This document shows positions 36,282 to 45,243 of a DNA stretch of 64,000 nucleotides, one piece after another. Both the position numbers and the translations under genes were made by a program. Numbering within the stretch: position 1 is the stretch's first letter; every line of letters starts with the position of its first letter. Source of the stretch: Burkholderiaceae bacterium (GTDB lineage: Bacteria > Pseudomonadota > Gammaproteobacteria > Burkholderiales > Burkholderiaceae_C); assembly GCA_024235855.1 (NCBI GenBank), contig JACKLN010000008.1, forward strand, positions 124,001 to 188,000, written 5' to 3'. The notes under the pieces were generated by a model. The model worked only from the letters and a program-made list of their open reading frames with translations, was not told where the DNA came from and did no database searches.

Positions 36282-37735
36282 GGGCGGTGGCCGAGGAAGA
36301 CCTCGCAGCCGCCGCGTGGGTTGAAGACATAGCGGTCGCCGTCCAGCGGCATCAGGTTCGGCCCCCAGGGGTTGGCAGTGCCGGCGAACAGCCCGTAGGG
36401 CGTGGATTCCAGCGTGCGCAGACCCATGTTGTGCGGGTTGCCCAGGCCGTTGTTCGACACCGGCACCCAGTTCTCGCCGTCGTAGCTGCGGAACATGTCG
36501 AAGCCGGTGGTGTTCTCGAACATCGCCTTGGGCGTCACGTAGGCCATCAGGTCGGCAAACGCGCCCGGCCAGCGGCTGTGCTTCACGTAGCCCAGCCAGC
36601 CGCTCCATTCGAAGGTGCCGATGTAGAGCCAGCCTTCGTGCTCGCACATGCGCCAGAAGTAGCCATTGAAGAAGGTGTCGAAGCCGGCGCGGCGGCCCGA
36701 CAGCGGCTCCTTGCGGCCGTCGGGCGTGTCGCGCGGGTCGCCGACGATCAGATCCCAGCGACCATCCTCGTGCACGCGGATCAGTTCCGCCGGTGCCGGG
36801 CCGATGTTGTTGAGCTTGTCGATGCCGCCGCCCTGGATGCCGGTGCCGATGTACAGCGCATCCTTGAACACGCACATGCTCAGCACCCCCTGGTTCTCCT
36901 TGCCGCGCCAGGCCCCGCGTTCGAGCACCTTCTCCCACTCGTAGGGCGGCTCGCCCTCGCAGCGGCTGCGCCAGAGCTGGAAGCCGCTGTGGTTCAGCGT
37001 GCCGGCGTAGAGGTAGTCACCCCAGCCGCAGAGCTCGTGGATGGACTTGTTGCTGAGGTCGCCGAACGCGAAGTCGCACACCGGTTCCCATTGGCCCGCC
37101 TGCGGCTCGCGGCTCTCGTAGATGACGACGTGGCCGGAGATGTTCTGGTTGCCGCCGCGAGAGCCGGCCGGCGTGGTGTACAGGCGACCCTTGAACGACA
37201 CCAGCGAACGGATGGTGGTGACCTGCAGCCCCACCAGCCCCGGCTCGCAGGTGCGCTCGAAGCGCCGGCCGTCGTCGCTGCGCAGCACGATCGGGCCGGG
37301 GCCCCGTGCCGGCGACCAGGTGCAGGCATAGAGCACCGGGTCGCGCCCGGCGGCCTCGCGGTGCGTGGTCATCGCGCGGTAGCTGACCTCGCGCGGGATC
37401 ATGCCGCCGCCGGTGCCTTCGATCATCGGCGACTTGAAGGCGCGCTCCCACAGGTCCAGGCGCGGGTCGTAGGCCCAGATCTCGGCGCAGAGGTCGAGTT
37501 CGAACGGATCCACCGGGCCTTCCACCGGCCAGACGTCCAGGCCCAGCGAGCCAGCCTGCCGCTTGCGCATCAGCGAGAACGCGCCGCGGATGGTGCTGAC
37601 GTACAGCCGCCCGTTCCACCACACCATCGAGTGCGCGTAGGAGTTGTGGCCGTCGCCGAAGCCACCGTAGGCGATCAGCTTGAAATGGTCCTTGTTCAGG
37701 CCCGGGTGCATGCCGAGCCGGTTGACGCGCGGCAT
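36278..37735 (-). CDS. Propeller-like protein of unknown function
   Basis: This 485-residue protein has no family I can name. Repeating blade-like stretches are seen: SMVWWNGRLYVSTIRGAFSL, RSLVSFKGRLYTTPAGSRGG, CGWGDYLYAGTLNHSGFQLW, MCVFKDALYIGTGIQGGG, CEHEGWLYIGTFEWSG and PYGLFAGTANPWGPN. The recurrent [LV]Y-x-G-T core suggests a six- or seven-bladed beta-propeller. No signal peptide is obvious, so it should be cytoplasmic unless exported another way. Its ATG shares one base with the stop of the upstream hydrolase (TGATG), and its stop overlaps the next GTG. It probably belongs to the lipid locus; a binding or tailoring role is a guess. Confidence 0.75.
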   Translation of the reverse strand: MPRVNRLGMHPGLNKDHFKLIAYGGFGDGHNSYAHSMVWWNGRLYVSTIRGAFSLMRKRQAGSLGLDVWPVEGPVDPFELDLCAEIWAYDPRLDLWERAFKSPMIEGTGGGMIPREVSYRAMTTHREAAGRDPVLYACTWSPARGPGPIVLRSDDGRRFERTCEPGLVGLQVTTIRSLVSFKGRLYTTPAGSRGGNQNISGHVVIYESREPQAGQWEPVCDFAFGDLSNKSIHELCGWGDYLYAGTLNHSGFQLWRSRCEGEPPYEWEKVLERGAWRGKENQGVLSMCVFKDALYIGTGIQGGGIDKLNNIGPAPAELIRVHEDGRWDLIVGDPRDTPDGRKEPLSGRRAGFDTFFNGYFWRMCEHEGWLYIGTFEWSGWLGYVKHSRWPGAFADLMAYVTPKAMFENTTGFDMFRSYDGENWVPVSNNGLGNPHNMGLRTLESTPYGLFAGTANPWGPNLMPLDGDRYVFNPRGGCEVFLGHRP

Positions 37736-38790
37736 CAGGTGGCGACTTCCGACAGGAAGCTGGCAAGATGATCGGCCGCCGCATCGCGGCTGGCGAAGGG
37801 GCCCATGCGCTCCTCGTTGCGCGTCGTGAAGTACCAGCCGTCGGCGGTCTGGAACACGCGGTCACTGCGGAACCACCCCCGCCTAGGCTCGCCGGCGCGC
37901 GGTCGGCGATGCGAATGATCGAATTCGCCGTCCCAGAAGCGCAGGCAGTCGGCCAGCACCTCGGCCGGCCGCACGGTGGGGAAGAAGTGGCCGGCGTCGC
38001 GCACGCGGCGGAAGGTGGCGTGCGGCCAGATCTCCAGAAGTTCGGCCCCTGACAGGCGGGCCGGCGAGTTGTCGCCGTACATCGCGATGATCGGGAACTG
38101 CAGCGCCTGCAGGCGCTCGAGCGACAGACCGTCGTCCACGGTCATTTCGCGCTCGGCCGAGGTCGTCTTCATCAGCTTGAGAAACTCGCCGGACGTGCGC
38201 TGGCCGGTCTTGCCCAGCAGCGGGCTGACGAGCTCGCCGAGTTCGTGCGGGATGTCGAAGCCGTTGATCTGCCATTCGGCCACGCGCATCAGCAGGCGCG
38301 GGCCGAAGTACGGATCCTGCGCATCGAGGTCCAGCCCGTACATGTCCAGCACCGGCTGCACGCGGCGGCCGAAGGCCCACTCGGCACGGGCATGGATGCG
38401 CCGGCCCGCCGAGAAATGCGAATCCGCCAGCACCAGGCTGTGCACGCGGTCCGGGTGGGTGCAGGCGAAGTTCAACGCCACCACGCCACCGAAGCTGTGC
38501 GCCAGCAGGTGGGCCTGGCGGATGCCCAGGTGGTCCATCAGCGCGGCCAGGTCCTCGCCCAGCGTCGCCGGTGTATAGCCGCTGTCGGGCATCGCCGAGC
38601 GGCCATGGCCACGCAGGTCGAACAGCGTGACGCGGAAACGCTGCGACAACGGCACCGCGTACTTGAAGTACCAGAACGCCATGTTCGTGGCCAGCCCGTG
38701 GACCATGATCAGGTCCTCGCGCGGGGCCCCGTCGCCCTCGTCGAGCTGCAGGACGTTCAGGTCGACGCCGTTGACGTGCACCATGGGCAT
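37735..38790 (-). CDS. Alpha/beta hydrolase with DUF6316-like tail
   Basis: A 351-residue protein. Residues 1-270 are a classic alpha/beta hydrolase: LIMVHGLATNMAFW (oxyanion), FDLRGHGRSAMPDSGYT, LLAHSFGGVVALNFA (Ser nucleophile), IIAMYGDNSPARL (Asp) and RDAGHFFPTVRP (His). The last 50 residues, GWFRSDRVFQTADGWYFTTR then ERMGPFASRDAAADHL, resemble the small DUF6316 domain; that match is from memory. ATG 38,790 lies four bases after the phosphodiesterase stop. A role as thioesterase or product-releasing enzyme for the synthase is plausible from context. Confidence 0.85.
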   Translation of the reverse strand: MPMVHVNGVDLNVLQLDEGDGAPREDLIMVHGLATNMAFWYFKYAVPLSQRFRVTLFDLRGHGRSAMPDSGYTPATLGEDLAALMDHLGIRQAHLLAHSFGGVVALNFACTHPDRVHSLVLADSHFSAGRRIHARAEWAFGRRVQPVLDMYGLDLDAQDPYFGPRLLMRVAEWQINGFDIPHELGELVSPLLGKTGQRTSGEFLKLMKTTSAEREMTVDDGLSLERLQALQFPIIAMYGDNSPARLSGAELLEIWPHATFRRVRDAGHFFPTVRPAEVLADCLRFWDGEFDHSHRRPRAGEPRRGWFRSDRVFQTADGWYFTTRNEERMGPFASRDAAADHLASFLSEVAT

Positions 38791-38794
38791 GGGC

Positions 38795-40393
38795 TTATTC
38801 CACGTACCCCAGCATCTGCAGCTGTTCCATGATCTGCTGCTTCTCGTCGTCGTCCATCGCCTCGGTGGAGCCGGCGTGGCTGCCCTGGGTCGCCGCACCG
38901 ATGCGGATCGGGTGCGCCTCGCGGTGCGCGGCGGTGAACATGTTGGCCGGCACCACACCCTCGAAGTCCGACGGCACGTCCAGCCCCAGGCTGTACAGCA
39001 GGGTCGAGGCCACGTCGGTGATGTGGCGGCGGCCCAGCAGCTTGCCCTTCTCGATGCCCGGGCCGTAGGCCATCATGACGCCCTCCGGGTGGTGCGTGCC
39101 GACGATGTAGTTGCGCTGCTGCACGATGGGCAGGATGTTGCGCACCGAGACGAAGCCGAAGTCGCGCAGCACCAGCTGCAGGTCGGGCGCGTCGCCCATC
39201 GCGCTGCCCGGGAAGACGTCCTCGCGCTTGTGGATCTCGGTGACGATGCGCTCGCCGCTGTCCGGATCCTTCAGATCCTCGAGGTCACGGATCAGCTGGT
39301 TGCGGAAGCGCTCGTAGTCCTGCGGCTCGATGCCCGTCTCGCCCGGGTTTCGCTTGACCCGGATCGTGATGCCGTTGCAGCTGGGCGTGCGGCAGTAGGC
39401 CGTGGTCTTCGTCCAGTCGAGGTAGGCAAAGTAGCTCTTGCTGACGTTGTGCCCGGCCTGCCCCTCGGGGATGGGCTTGAAGCCCACGTAGCCCTTCTCC
39501 GCCAGATAGGCGTTGATGCGCACGATCTCGTGCGACGCGGTGAAGCCGTGGTCGGACGCGAAGAAGACCTGCACGTCCGGGCCGGCCGCCGTGACCAGAC
39601 GCTCGATGAAGCCGTCCAGCTGCGCGAAGTAGCTCAGCGACAGCGCACGCATGCGCAGGTGGAATTCGCCCATCGAGGCATGGTCGACCGCCGGGTCCAG
39701 GTACTGCCAGGCCTGGTGCTGCAGCTTGTCGACACCGTCGAACAGCACCGCCATCAGGTCCGGTGACTCCTCGGACATCAGGTACTCGGCCACGCGGAAC
39801 CACTGCATCTCGCGCGGCAGGTGGTAACGCACCCACTCCTCGCGGTCGTGGTCGCTGAGTTCGTTGCCGGCCTGCTGTTCCTGGTCGAAGTCCCAGGCCA
39901 GTTCCTGCGCCTTGAAGCCGGGGATCTGCTTGAGCCGGTCGTACAGGTCGGCCGGGTAGGTGTTGCGCCGCAGGTGCTTCCAGGGCACGAAGCCCGGCAG
40001 GATGAAACCGTTGAGGTCGGGCGGCGGCGGCGCCGTGAAGGGGAAGTTCAGCGCCGCCACGCGCTTGCCCTGGCGGCTGGCGATCGACCAGATGGTCTCG
40101 ACCCGGCAGTCCCGCGCGTCGTACAGCGTCATGAAGACCTGGTCGCCGCGCTCCTCGGCGCGCACGAAGTCGTACACGCCATGGTGCCCCGGGCCGCGGC
40201 CCGTCATCAGCGACACCCAGGCCGGCGGCGTCAGCGGGTTGGGCGTGGAGCGCAGCTTGGCGCGGCTGCCCTCGGCGAAGATCCTGCCCATGAACGGCAT
40301 CACCGCGGGCGTGTCGCCCTGCGGCTTGACCAGTTCGTTGAGCACGGTGAACGTCGCCCCGTCCAGGCCGATGAATAGGGTGCGTACGGTCAT
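38795..40393 (-). CDS. Alkaline-phosphatase-superfamily phosphodiesterase
   Basis: A 532-residue metal enzyme of the type I phosphodiesterase/nucleotide pyrophosphatase kind. Metal and nucleophile residues are visible: FIGLDGATF (Asp), NPLTPPAWVSLMTGRGPGHHG (Thr/Ser nucleophile), AVLFDGVDKLQHQAW (Asp, His), FFASDHGFTASHEI (Asp, His) and IVGTHHPEGVMMAYG (His). No signal peptide, so it should be cytoplasmic. ATG 40,393 overlaps the stop of the second synthase gene by four bases (ATGA). It might transfer or remove a phospho-headgroup on the synthase product; the coupling to the synthase supports this, but the substrate is unknown. Confidence 0.88.
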   Translation of the reverse strand: MTVRTLFIGLDGATFTVLNELVKPQGDTPAVMPFMGRIFAEGSRAKLRSTPNPLTPPAWVSLMTGRGPGHHGVYDFVRAEERGDQVFMTLYDARDCRVETIWSIASRQGKRVAALNFPFTAPPPPDLNGFILPGFVPWKHLRRNTYPADLYDRLKQIPGFKAQELAWDFDQEQQAGNELSDHDREEWVRYHLPREMQWFRVAEYLMSEESPDLMAVLFDGVDKLQHQAWQYLDPAVDHASMGEFHLRMRALSLSYFAQLDGFIERLVTAAGPDVQVFFASDHGFTASHEIVRINAYLAEKGYVGFKPIPEGQAGHNVSKSYFAYLDWTKTTAYCRTPSCNGITIRVKRNPGETGIEPQDYERFRNQLIRDLEDLKDPDSGERIVTEIHKREDVFPGSAMGDAPDLQLVLRDFGFVSVRNILPIVQQRNYIVGTHHPEGVMMAYGPGIEKGKLLGRRHITDVASTLLYSLGLDVPSDFEGVVPANMFTAAHREAHPIRIGAATQGSHAGSTEAMDDDEKQQIMEQLQMLGYVE

Positions 40394-43300
40394 GTCCTCG
40401 ACTCCTCGTTCCAATCCAATACATCCACGCCGACGCCATCGCCGGCCAGGGCCACGACCCGGCCCGACTCCATCAGCCACTGCACGCCGACCTGCCGGTC
40501 GCCATGGGTCACCACGGCAGCCTCGTAGCCTGCATCGACGGGGCTCACCCGCCAATCCCACGGCCGGCCCTGCAGGCCGCTGCCCAGGCTCTTGGCCGCC
40601 GCCTCCTTGGCGCACCACAACAGCAACTGGCGGCGCTCCAGGTCATCGCCATGCAAGCCCTGGACCAAGTCCAGTTCCTCGGGTGCCAGGGCCTGCGACA
40701 GCAGCGCCGGGTCCTTCAGACGCCCGGCCTCTTCCATGTCCACGCCGATACGTTGCCCCGCCGGTGCGACCGCGGCAATGCAGTGGCGGGCATTGTGCGA
40801 CAGCGACACCGCCGGCGCGGCGCACAGCGTCGCGGTCCACGCCCCCTGAACGAAGGGCGCACCGAGTGCGTCGTGCCCGACCACGATGTCACTGGGGTAC
40901 AGCAGATGACCCGTGCGCGCCTGCACCCAGGCCCGCACCGCCTCCTTGATCGCCGCGCGGCCGAACAGCCACTCGCGGCGCTTGCGCAGCGGCCCGGTCA
41001 CGGTCTGCCAGGCCTCGCGCTCCGGTGCGGACAACACGGCGTGCGCCAGGATGCGCAGGCAGATCGCACCGGACTGGGCCAGGAAGTCCTCGCCCATCAT
41101 CGGCAGGTCCCAGAGCAGCACGTCGCCCGATTCGGCCAGCGGCGCGCCGAACCAGCCCTGCTGCGGGTCGGTGCGCACCTCGTGGTAGGCGGTGGGCACG
41201 CGGAAGAACAGGTTGACGAGCTGGTCGCCGCGCATCAGCACGCGGCCGTCTCCATCCACGCAGTCGAACTGCCAGACGCGCGGCGCCGCGAGGTCGGTGG
41301 TCGCCGGGTCCACCGGGCGCTGGCGCATCTGCATCACGATGCCGCTGCGGTCGGCCGGGCACGGCTCGTAAAGTTCCAGCCGCTGGATCGTCGACGGGAA
41401 GGCATGGAACTCGGTGCCGACGTACTGCACCAGCCAGCACGCCACCAGCTGGCCCATGGCGTCCAGCAGCACCGGGTTGAGCACCAGTTGCGGACGCTGG
41501 CCAGGGGCGAAGAAGCCGTCCAGCGTGACTTCGGACAGTTCGACGTCGATACCAGCGTGGTCCCAGGCGCGCACCCAGCGCATGCTCTGGAACACCGGCC
41601 CGTGGAACATGCCGGTGGCATAGAGGTACGGCGCGTTCAGGCAGGACGCGCGCGGCTCTGGCAGCGGCGCCACAGGGCCCAGCGTCGGTTCGGCCTCGAA
41701 CAGGAAGTCGGCCATCAGCACCGGGCCGCGCGCGGTGACCACGCGCGCCGTGTAACGCGCCGCCGCGGCGTCCGCCACCTCGGCCTGCACCTCGAACTCG
41801 AGCGCGCCGTCGTCCAGCGCCACCCAGTCGAAGGTGCGCACGTTCTCGATGACCTTGACGTCCACCCGCCCGGCCAGCAGCGCACAGGCCTCGGCCATCA
41901 CCTCCAGGCTGACGGTGAACGGCACACAGGACAGGCCGAACAGCGACGGGTCGCTCTCCGACACGGGGCCGGACATCACGTGGTCGCGGATGAAGGCGTC
42001 GTTGGCCAGCGACACACGACAGCGTGCGACCACGTGCCGCTCGTCGTGGGCCACGATCTGGTCGAGCAGGGGCGTGAACCCGGGCCGCACGTGTGTGGAC
42101 ACCGCGTCCGCGCTCGGTGACGGTTGCACCGCAACGCCGGCGTCGACAGCATCACCGGCCTGTGCCGTGGCGCCCTCGGGCCACGACGCCACGAGGGCCG
42201 ACTGATGGTCCAGGAACCCGCGCATCAGCGCAAAGTAGTCCGCCATCACCGCCGCGCGAGGATCGTCGCCGACAGCGTCTGCGACGGGGTCGACCCAGGC
42301 AGCCGGCACAGGATCGGGGCTCGCCGCCACCGGCGCTGTGGTGGCGGGTGCCGCCGGAGCCGACGGCGGCACGGGTGCCGCCAGCAGCGCCAGTCGCGCG
42401 CGGTCGCCGTCGTCGATCCGGATCATCGGCAGCGTGTTGTCCAGCAGCACGCCATGCGGGGCCGGCGGGCTGCCGGCCAGGTCGATGGCATCGATGCGCC
42501 GGCCCTCGAACAGTCGCGACAGCACCGGGCCGCGGCCCAGCACCCACAGCTGGCCGAGCACCGCCAGCAGCTGCTCGACACCATTGCGGCGGCGCACGTT
42601 GGTGGACAGCGCGGTGAACTCGCGGTCGATCAGGATGTCGTTGACGAAGGCCGTGAGCTTGGCCGATGGGCCGACCTCGACGAACAGCCGCACACCGTCG
42701 TCGTGCATGCGCAGGATGGTCTCGCGGAAGCGCACCTTGGCCGACCACTGGGCCGCGGCCAGCTTGCGCACCGCCGCCGGCGTCTCCGGGAATCGCCCGG
42801 CCGACGCGCAGGAGTACATGGGCACCCGCGGGCGGCCGAGCTTGACGTCCTTGTAGTACTGCCCGAAGGCCTCGGCTGCCGCGGTGAACGCCGGCGTGTG
42901 GTAACCGCGGTCGAAGGGCAGCGGCATGCAGATCGCGCCCTGCGCCGTCAGCCGCTGCTGCACCTCGGCGATGCGCGCCGGCGGGCCGTAGAGCACCATC
43001 TGGTTGGCGCAGTTGTCCATCGCCACCACGACCTCGGGCACGGCGGCGATCTCCGCCTCGACCGAGTCGGTGGGCAGCGCGCCGACGGCCAGCAGCGCAC
43101 CGGTGGGGATCTGGTCGTCGGCCAGCAGGCGCTCGTAGACGGCGTAGTGCTTGGCGATGCAGGCGGCCCGCTCGGCCGGCGTGCGCGCCGGGTTGGCGCC
43201 CGAAGCGCCGAGCGCGGCCGACTCGCCGGAGCTGTGACCCAGCATCACGTCGGCGTCGACGCCCAGGGCCTGCAGCAGTTCGTGCATCGCCATGCCGCCG

Positions 43301-45243
43301 ATGAAGACCGACTCGGAGCCGACGTCCATGTCGTGCAGGCGCTGCTCCAGTTCGCGCCGGCGGGTGGCATCGATCTCGGCGCTGGGGAAGACGATGTCGG
43401 TGCGTGTCTGGCCGGTGGGCAGGTCGTACAGGCCGTGCCAGAAGTCCAGCCACTGCTGGATGGGTTCGAAGCACAGCGCCAGGTCGGCGAACATCTCCGG
43501 GTACTGCGAGCCTTCACCCGGGAACAGGAAGGCCAGCTGGCCGCTTTCGCGCACGCGGCTGTAGTGCACGCCACCGCGGGCGGTCCAGCTGGCCCTGGTC
43601 GCCGGTTCCGCCAGGCGCTTGAGCGCCTGGTCGATGGCCTTGGCGAGGCCGCCGCGGTCCTTGGCGACGATGGCCAGGCGGTGTGTGCCGCCGGTGTCGG
43701 CGGTGGCCAGGGCCGCGGCCACTTCCGCCAGCCGCCACTGTGGGTTGCGCGCCAGGCCGTCGCGCAGCGCCTGCAGTGCGGCGACGAGGCCGGCATCGTT
43801 GTCGGCCGCGAACACGCACAGCTCGGCCGGCCAGTCGGTCAGCCTCGGCGGCCGGCGGGCCTCGGGCGGCGCCTGCTCGACGATGGCGTGCGAGTTGGTG
43901 CCACCGAAGCCGAAGGCGTTGACCCCGGCCCGTCGCGGCTCGTCCAGGCGCGCCATCCAAGGCCCGGTCTGCGTGTTGACGTAGAACGGCGTGTGCTCGA
44001 TCCCCAGCTCGGGGTTGACGGCGTCGCACAACGTCGGCGGCAGCGTGCGGTGGTGCAGCGCCAGCGTCGCCTTGATCAGGCTGGCCACGCCGGCGGCGGG
44101 GATGCAGTGGCTGATCATCGACTTCACCGAGCCCAGCGCCTTGGTGCCGATGGGCGCGCTGCGCTCGCCGAAGGCCGCCTTCAGCGACGCGATCTCGGTG
44201 CGGTCACCCAGCGGGATGCCGGTGCCGTGTGCCTCCACCAGGCCCACGCTCTGCGGGTCGACACCCGCGGCGGCGTAGGTGCGGCGGATGGCCAGCGTCT
44301 CGCCGTCCTGGCTGGGCGCCAGCAGCCCCGTGCCACGCCCGTCGCTGGACTGCCCCACGCCGCGGATCACGCCGTAGACGCGGTCGCCGTCGGCCAGGGC
44401 ATCGGGCAGCCGCTTGAGCACCACCACGCCCAGGCCTTCGCCCAGCAAGGTGCCGTCGCTGCCGGCCTCGAATGGGCGCACCTTGCCGCGCGCGCTGAGC
44501 GCGCCCAACTGCGTGAAGATGGTCGTCACATCGGCCGGCAGCGAGGCGTTCACGCCACCGGCCAGCATCATGCGGCTGCGCCCGGCGCGCAGTTCGTCGA
44601 TGGCCGCACCCACGGCCAGCAGCGACGACGAGCAGGCCGCGTCCACCAGGTAGTTCGGGCCCTTCAGGTTCAGCCGGTTGGCGATGCGCCCGGTCATCAC
44701 GTTGGGCACCAGGCCAGGCGCCGTGTCGGCGTTCATCGGCGGCACCTTCCTGGCCAGCATGGCGCGCATCTCGGCGCGCTGCTCGGCCGTGAGGTGCGGC
44801 ATCGCCGCCTCGACCAGGGCCATGGTCTGGTCGATCACGATGTCGGTCTGGATCACCGTCACCTGCCCGCGGTGCAGGTAGGTGCTGTGGCCCAGGATGA
44901 CGCCGGTGTCGGTGTGGTCGGCGTGGGGGCCGAGGTAGCCGGCGTCGGCCAGCGCCTCGGCGGCGATCTTCAGCGCCAGGAACTGGTCCGGTTCGCCACC
45001 GTCCATCGAGTTCGGCATGATGCCGAACGCGCGCGGGTCGAAACGGTACAGGTCCTTCAGGTAGCCGCCGTACTGGGTCTTGATGCGGCCCGCGTCGAGG
45101 TAGCGCTGGGCATCCCAGTTCGGCACCGGCTCGCCGATGGCGTCCACCTTGGCCAGGATGTTGTTCCAGAACGTGCGCAGGTCGGGCGCCTGCGCGAAGG
45201 TGCAGGCCATGCCGATGATGGCGACGGGCGTGGCTTCGCTCAT
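40390..45243 (-). CDS. KS-AT-DH-PPTase megasynthase subunit
   Basis: A 1,617-residue multidomain protein. KS (about 1-460) has active Cys204 (DAACSSSLLAV), His339 (EAHGTG) and His379 (MISHC), the normal +135 and +175 spacing. AT (about 540-860) has GHSSGE with Ser671. A double-hotdog DH lies at about 1,070-1,400 (FIRDHVMSG; later NPVLLDAMGQ). The C-terminal about 160 residues are a Sfp-type phosphopantetheinyl transferase: IGVDMEEAGR and LLLWCAKEAAAKSLGSG (W-x-x-KE-x-x-x-K). No ACP was seen in it, so it must use the ACP of the partner protein or the free ACP at 59,068. It overlaps the 2,743-residue protein gene by four bases. The set corresponds to PfaC plus PfaE functions of PUFA synthases, with an AT. 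Confidence 0.9.
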   Translation of the reverse strand: MSEATPVAIIGMACTFAQAPDLRTFWNNILAKVDAIGEPVPNWDAQRYLDAGRIKTQYGGYLKDLYRFDPRAFGIMPNSMDGGEPDQFLALKIAAEALADAGYLGPHADHTDTGVILGHSTYLHRGQVTVIQTDIVIDQTMALVEAAMPHLTAEQRAEMRAMLARKVPPMNADTAPGLVPNVMTGRIANRLNLKGPNYLVDAACSSSLLAVGAAIDELRAGRSRMMLAGGVNASLPADVTTIFTQLGALSARGKVRPFEAGSDGTLLGEGLGVVVLKRLPDALADGDRVYGVIRGVGQSSDGRGTGLLAPSQDGETLAIRRTYAAAGVDPQSVGLVEAHGTGIPLGDRTEIASLKAAFGERSAPIGTKALGSVKSMISHCIPAAGVASLIKATLALHHRTLPPTLCDAVNPELGIEHTPFYVNTQTGPWMARLDEPRRAGVNAFGFGGTNSHAIVEQAPPEARRPPRLTDWPAELCVFAADNDAGLVAALQALRDGLARNPQWRLAEVAAALATADTGGTHRLAIVAKDRGGLAKAIDQALKRLAEPATRASWTARGGVHYSRVRESGQLAFLFPGEGSQYPEMFADLALCFEPIQQWLDFWHGLYDLPTGQTRTDIVFPSAEIDATRRRELEQRLHDMDVGSESVFIGGMAMHELLQALGVDADVMLGHSSGESAALGASGANPARTPAERAACIAKHYAVYERLLADDQIPTGALLAVGALPTDSVEAEIAAVPEVVVAMDNCANQMVLYGPPARIAEVQQRLTAQGAICMPLPFDRGYHTPAFTAAAEAFGQYYKDVKLGRPRVPMYSCASAGRFPETPAAVRKLAAAQWSAKVRFRETILRMHDDGVRLFVEVGPSAKLTAFVNDILIDREFTALSTNVRRRNGVEQLLAVLGQLWVLGRGPVLSRLFEGRRIDAIDLAGSPPAPHGVLLDNTLPMIRIDDGDRARLALLAAPVPPSAPAAPATTAPVAASPDPVPAAWVDPVADAVGDDPRAAVMADYFALMRGFLDHQSALVASWPEGATAQAGDAVDAGVAVQPSPSADAVSTHVRPGFTPLLDQIVAHDERHVVARCRVSLANDAFIRDHVMSGPVSESDPSLFGLSCVPFTVSLEVMAEACALLAGRVDVKVIENVRTFDWVALDDGALEFEVQAEVADAAAARYTARVVTARGPVLMADFLFEAEPTLGPVAPLPEPRASCLNAPYLYATGMFHGPVFQSMRWVRAWDHAGIDVELSEVTLDGFFAPGQRPQLVLNPVLLDAMGQLVACWLVQYVGTEFHAFPSTIQRLELYEPCPADRSGIVMQMRQRPVDPATTDLAAPRVWQFDCVDGDGRVLMRGDQLVNLFFRVPTAYHEVRTDPQQGWFGAPLAESGDVLLWDLPMMGEDFLAQSGAICLRILAHAVLSAPEREAWQTVTGPLRKRREWLFGRAAIKEAVRAWVQARTGHLLYPSDIVVGHDALGAPFVQGAWTATLCAAPAVSLSHNARHCIAAVAPAGQRIGVDMEEAGRLKDPALLSQALAPEELDLVQGLHGDDLERRQLLLWCAKEAAAKSLGSGLQGRPWDWRVSPVDAGYEAAVVTHGDRQVGVQWLMESGRVVALAGDGVGVDVLDWNEESRT

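Noticed and set aside
33312..36332. Plus-strand open frame of 1,006 codons opposite metC, rimO, phaR and the esterase
   Set aside because: Covers several well-identified minus-strand genes; composition is an antisense artefact.
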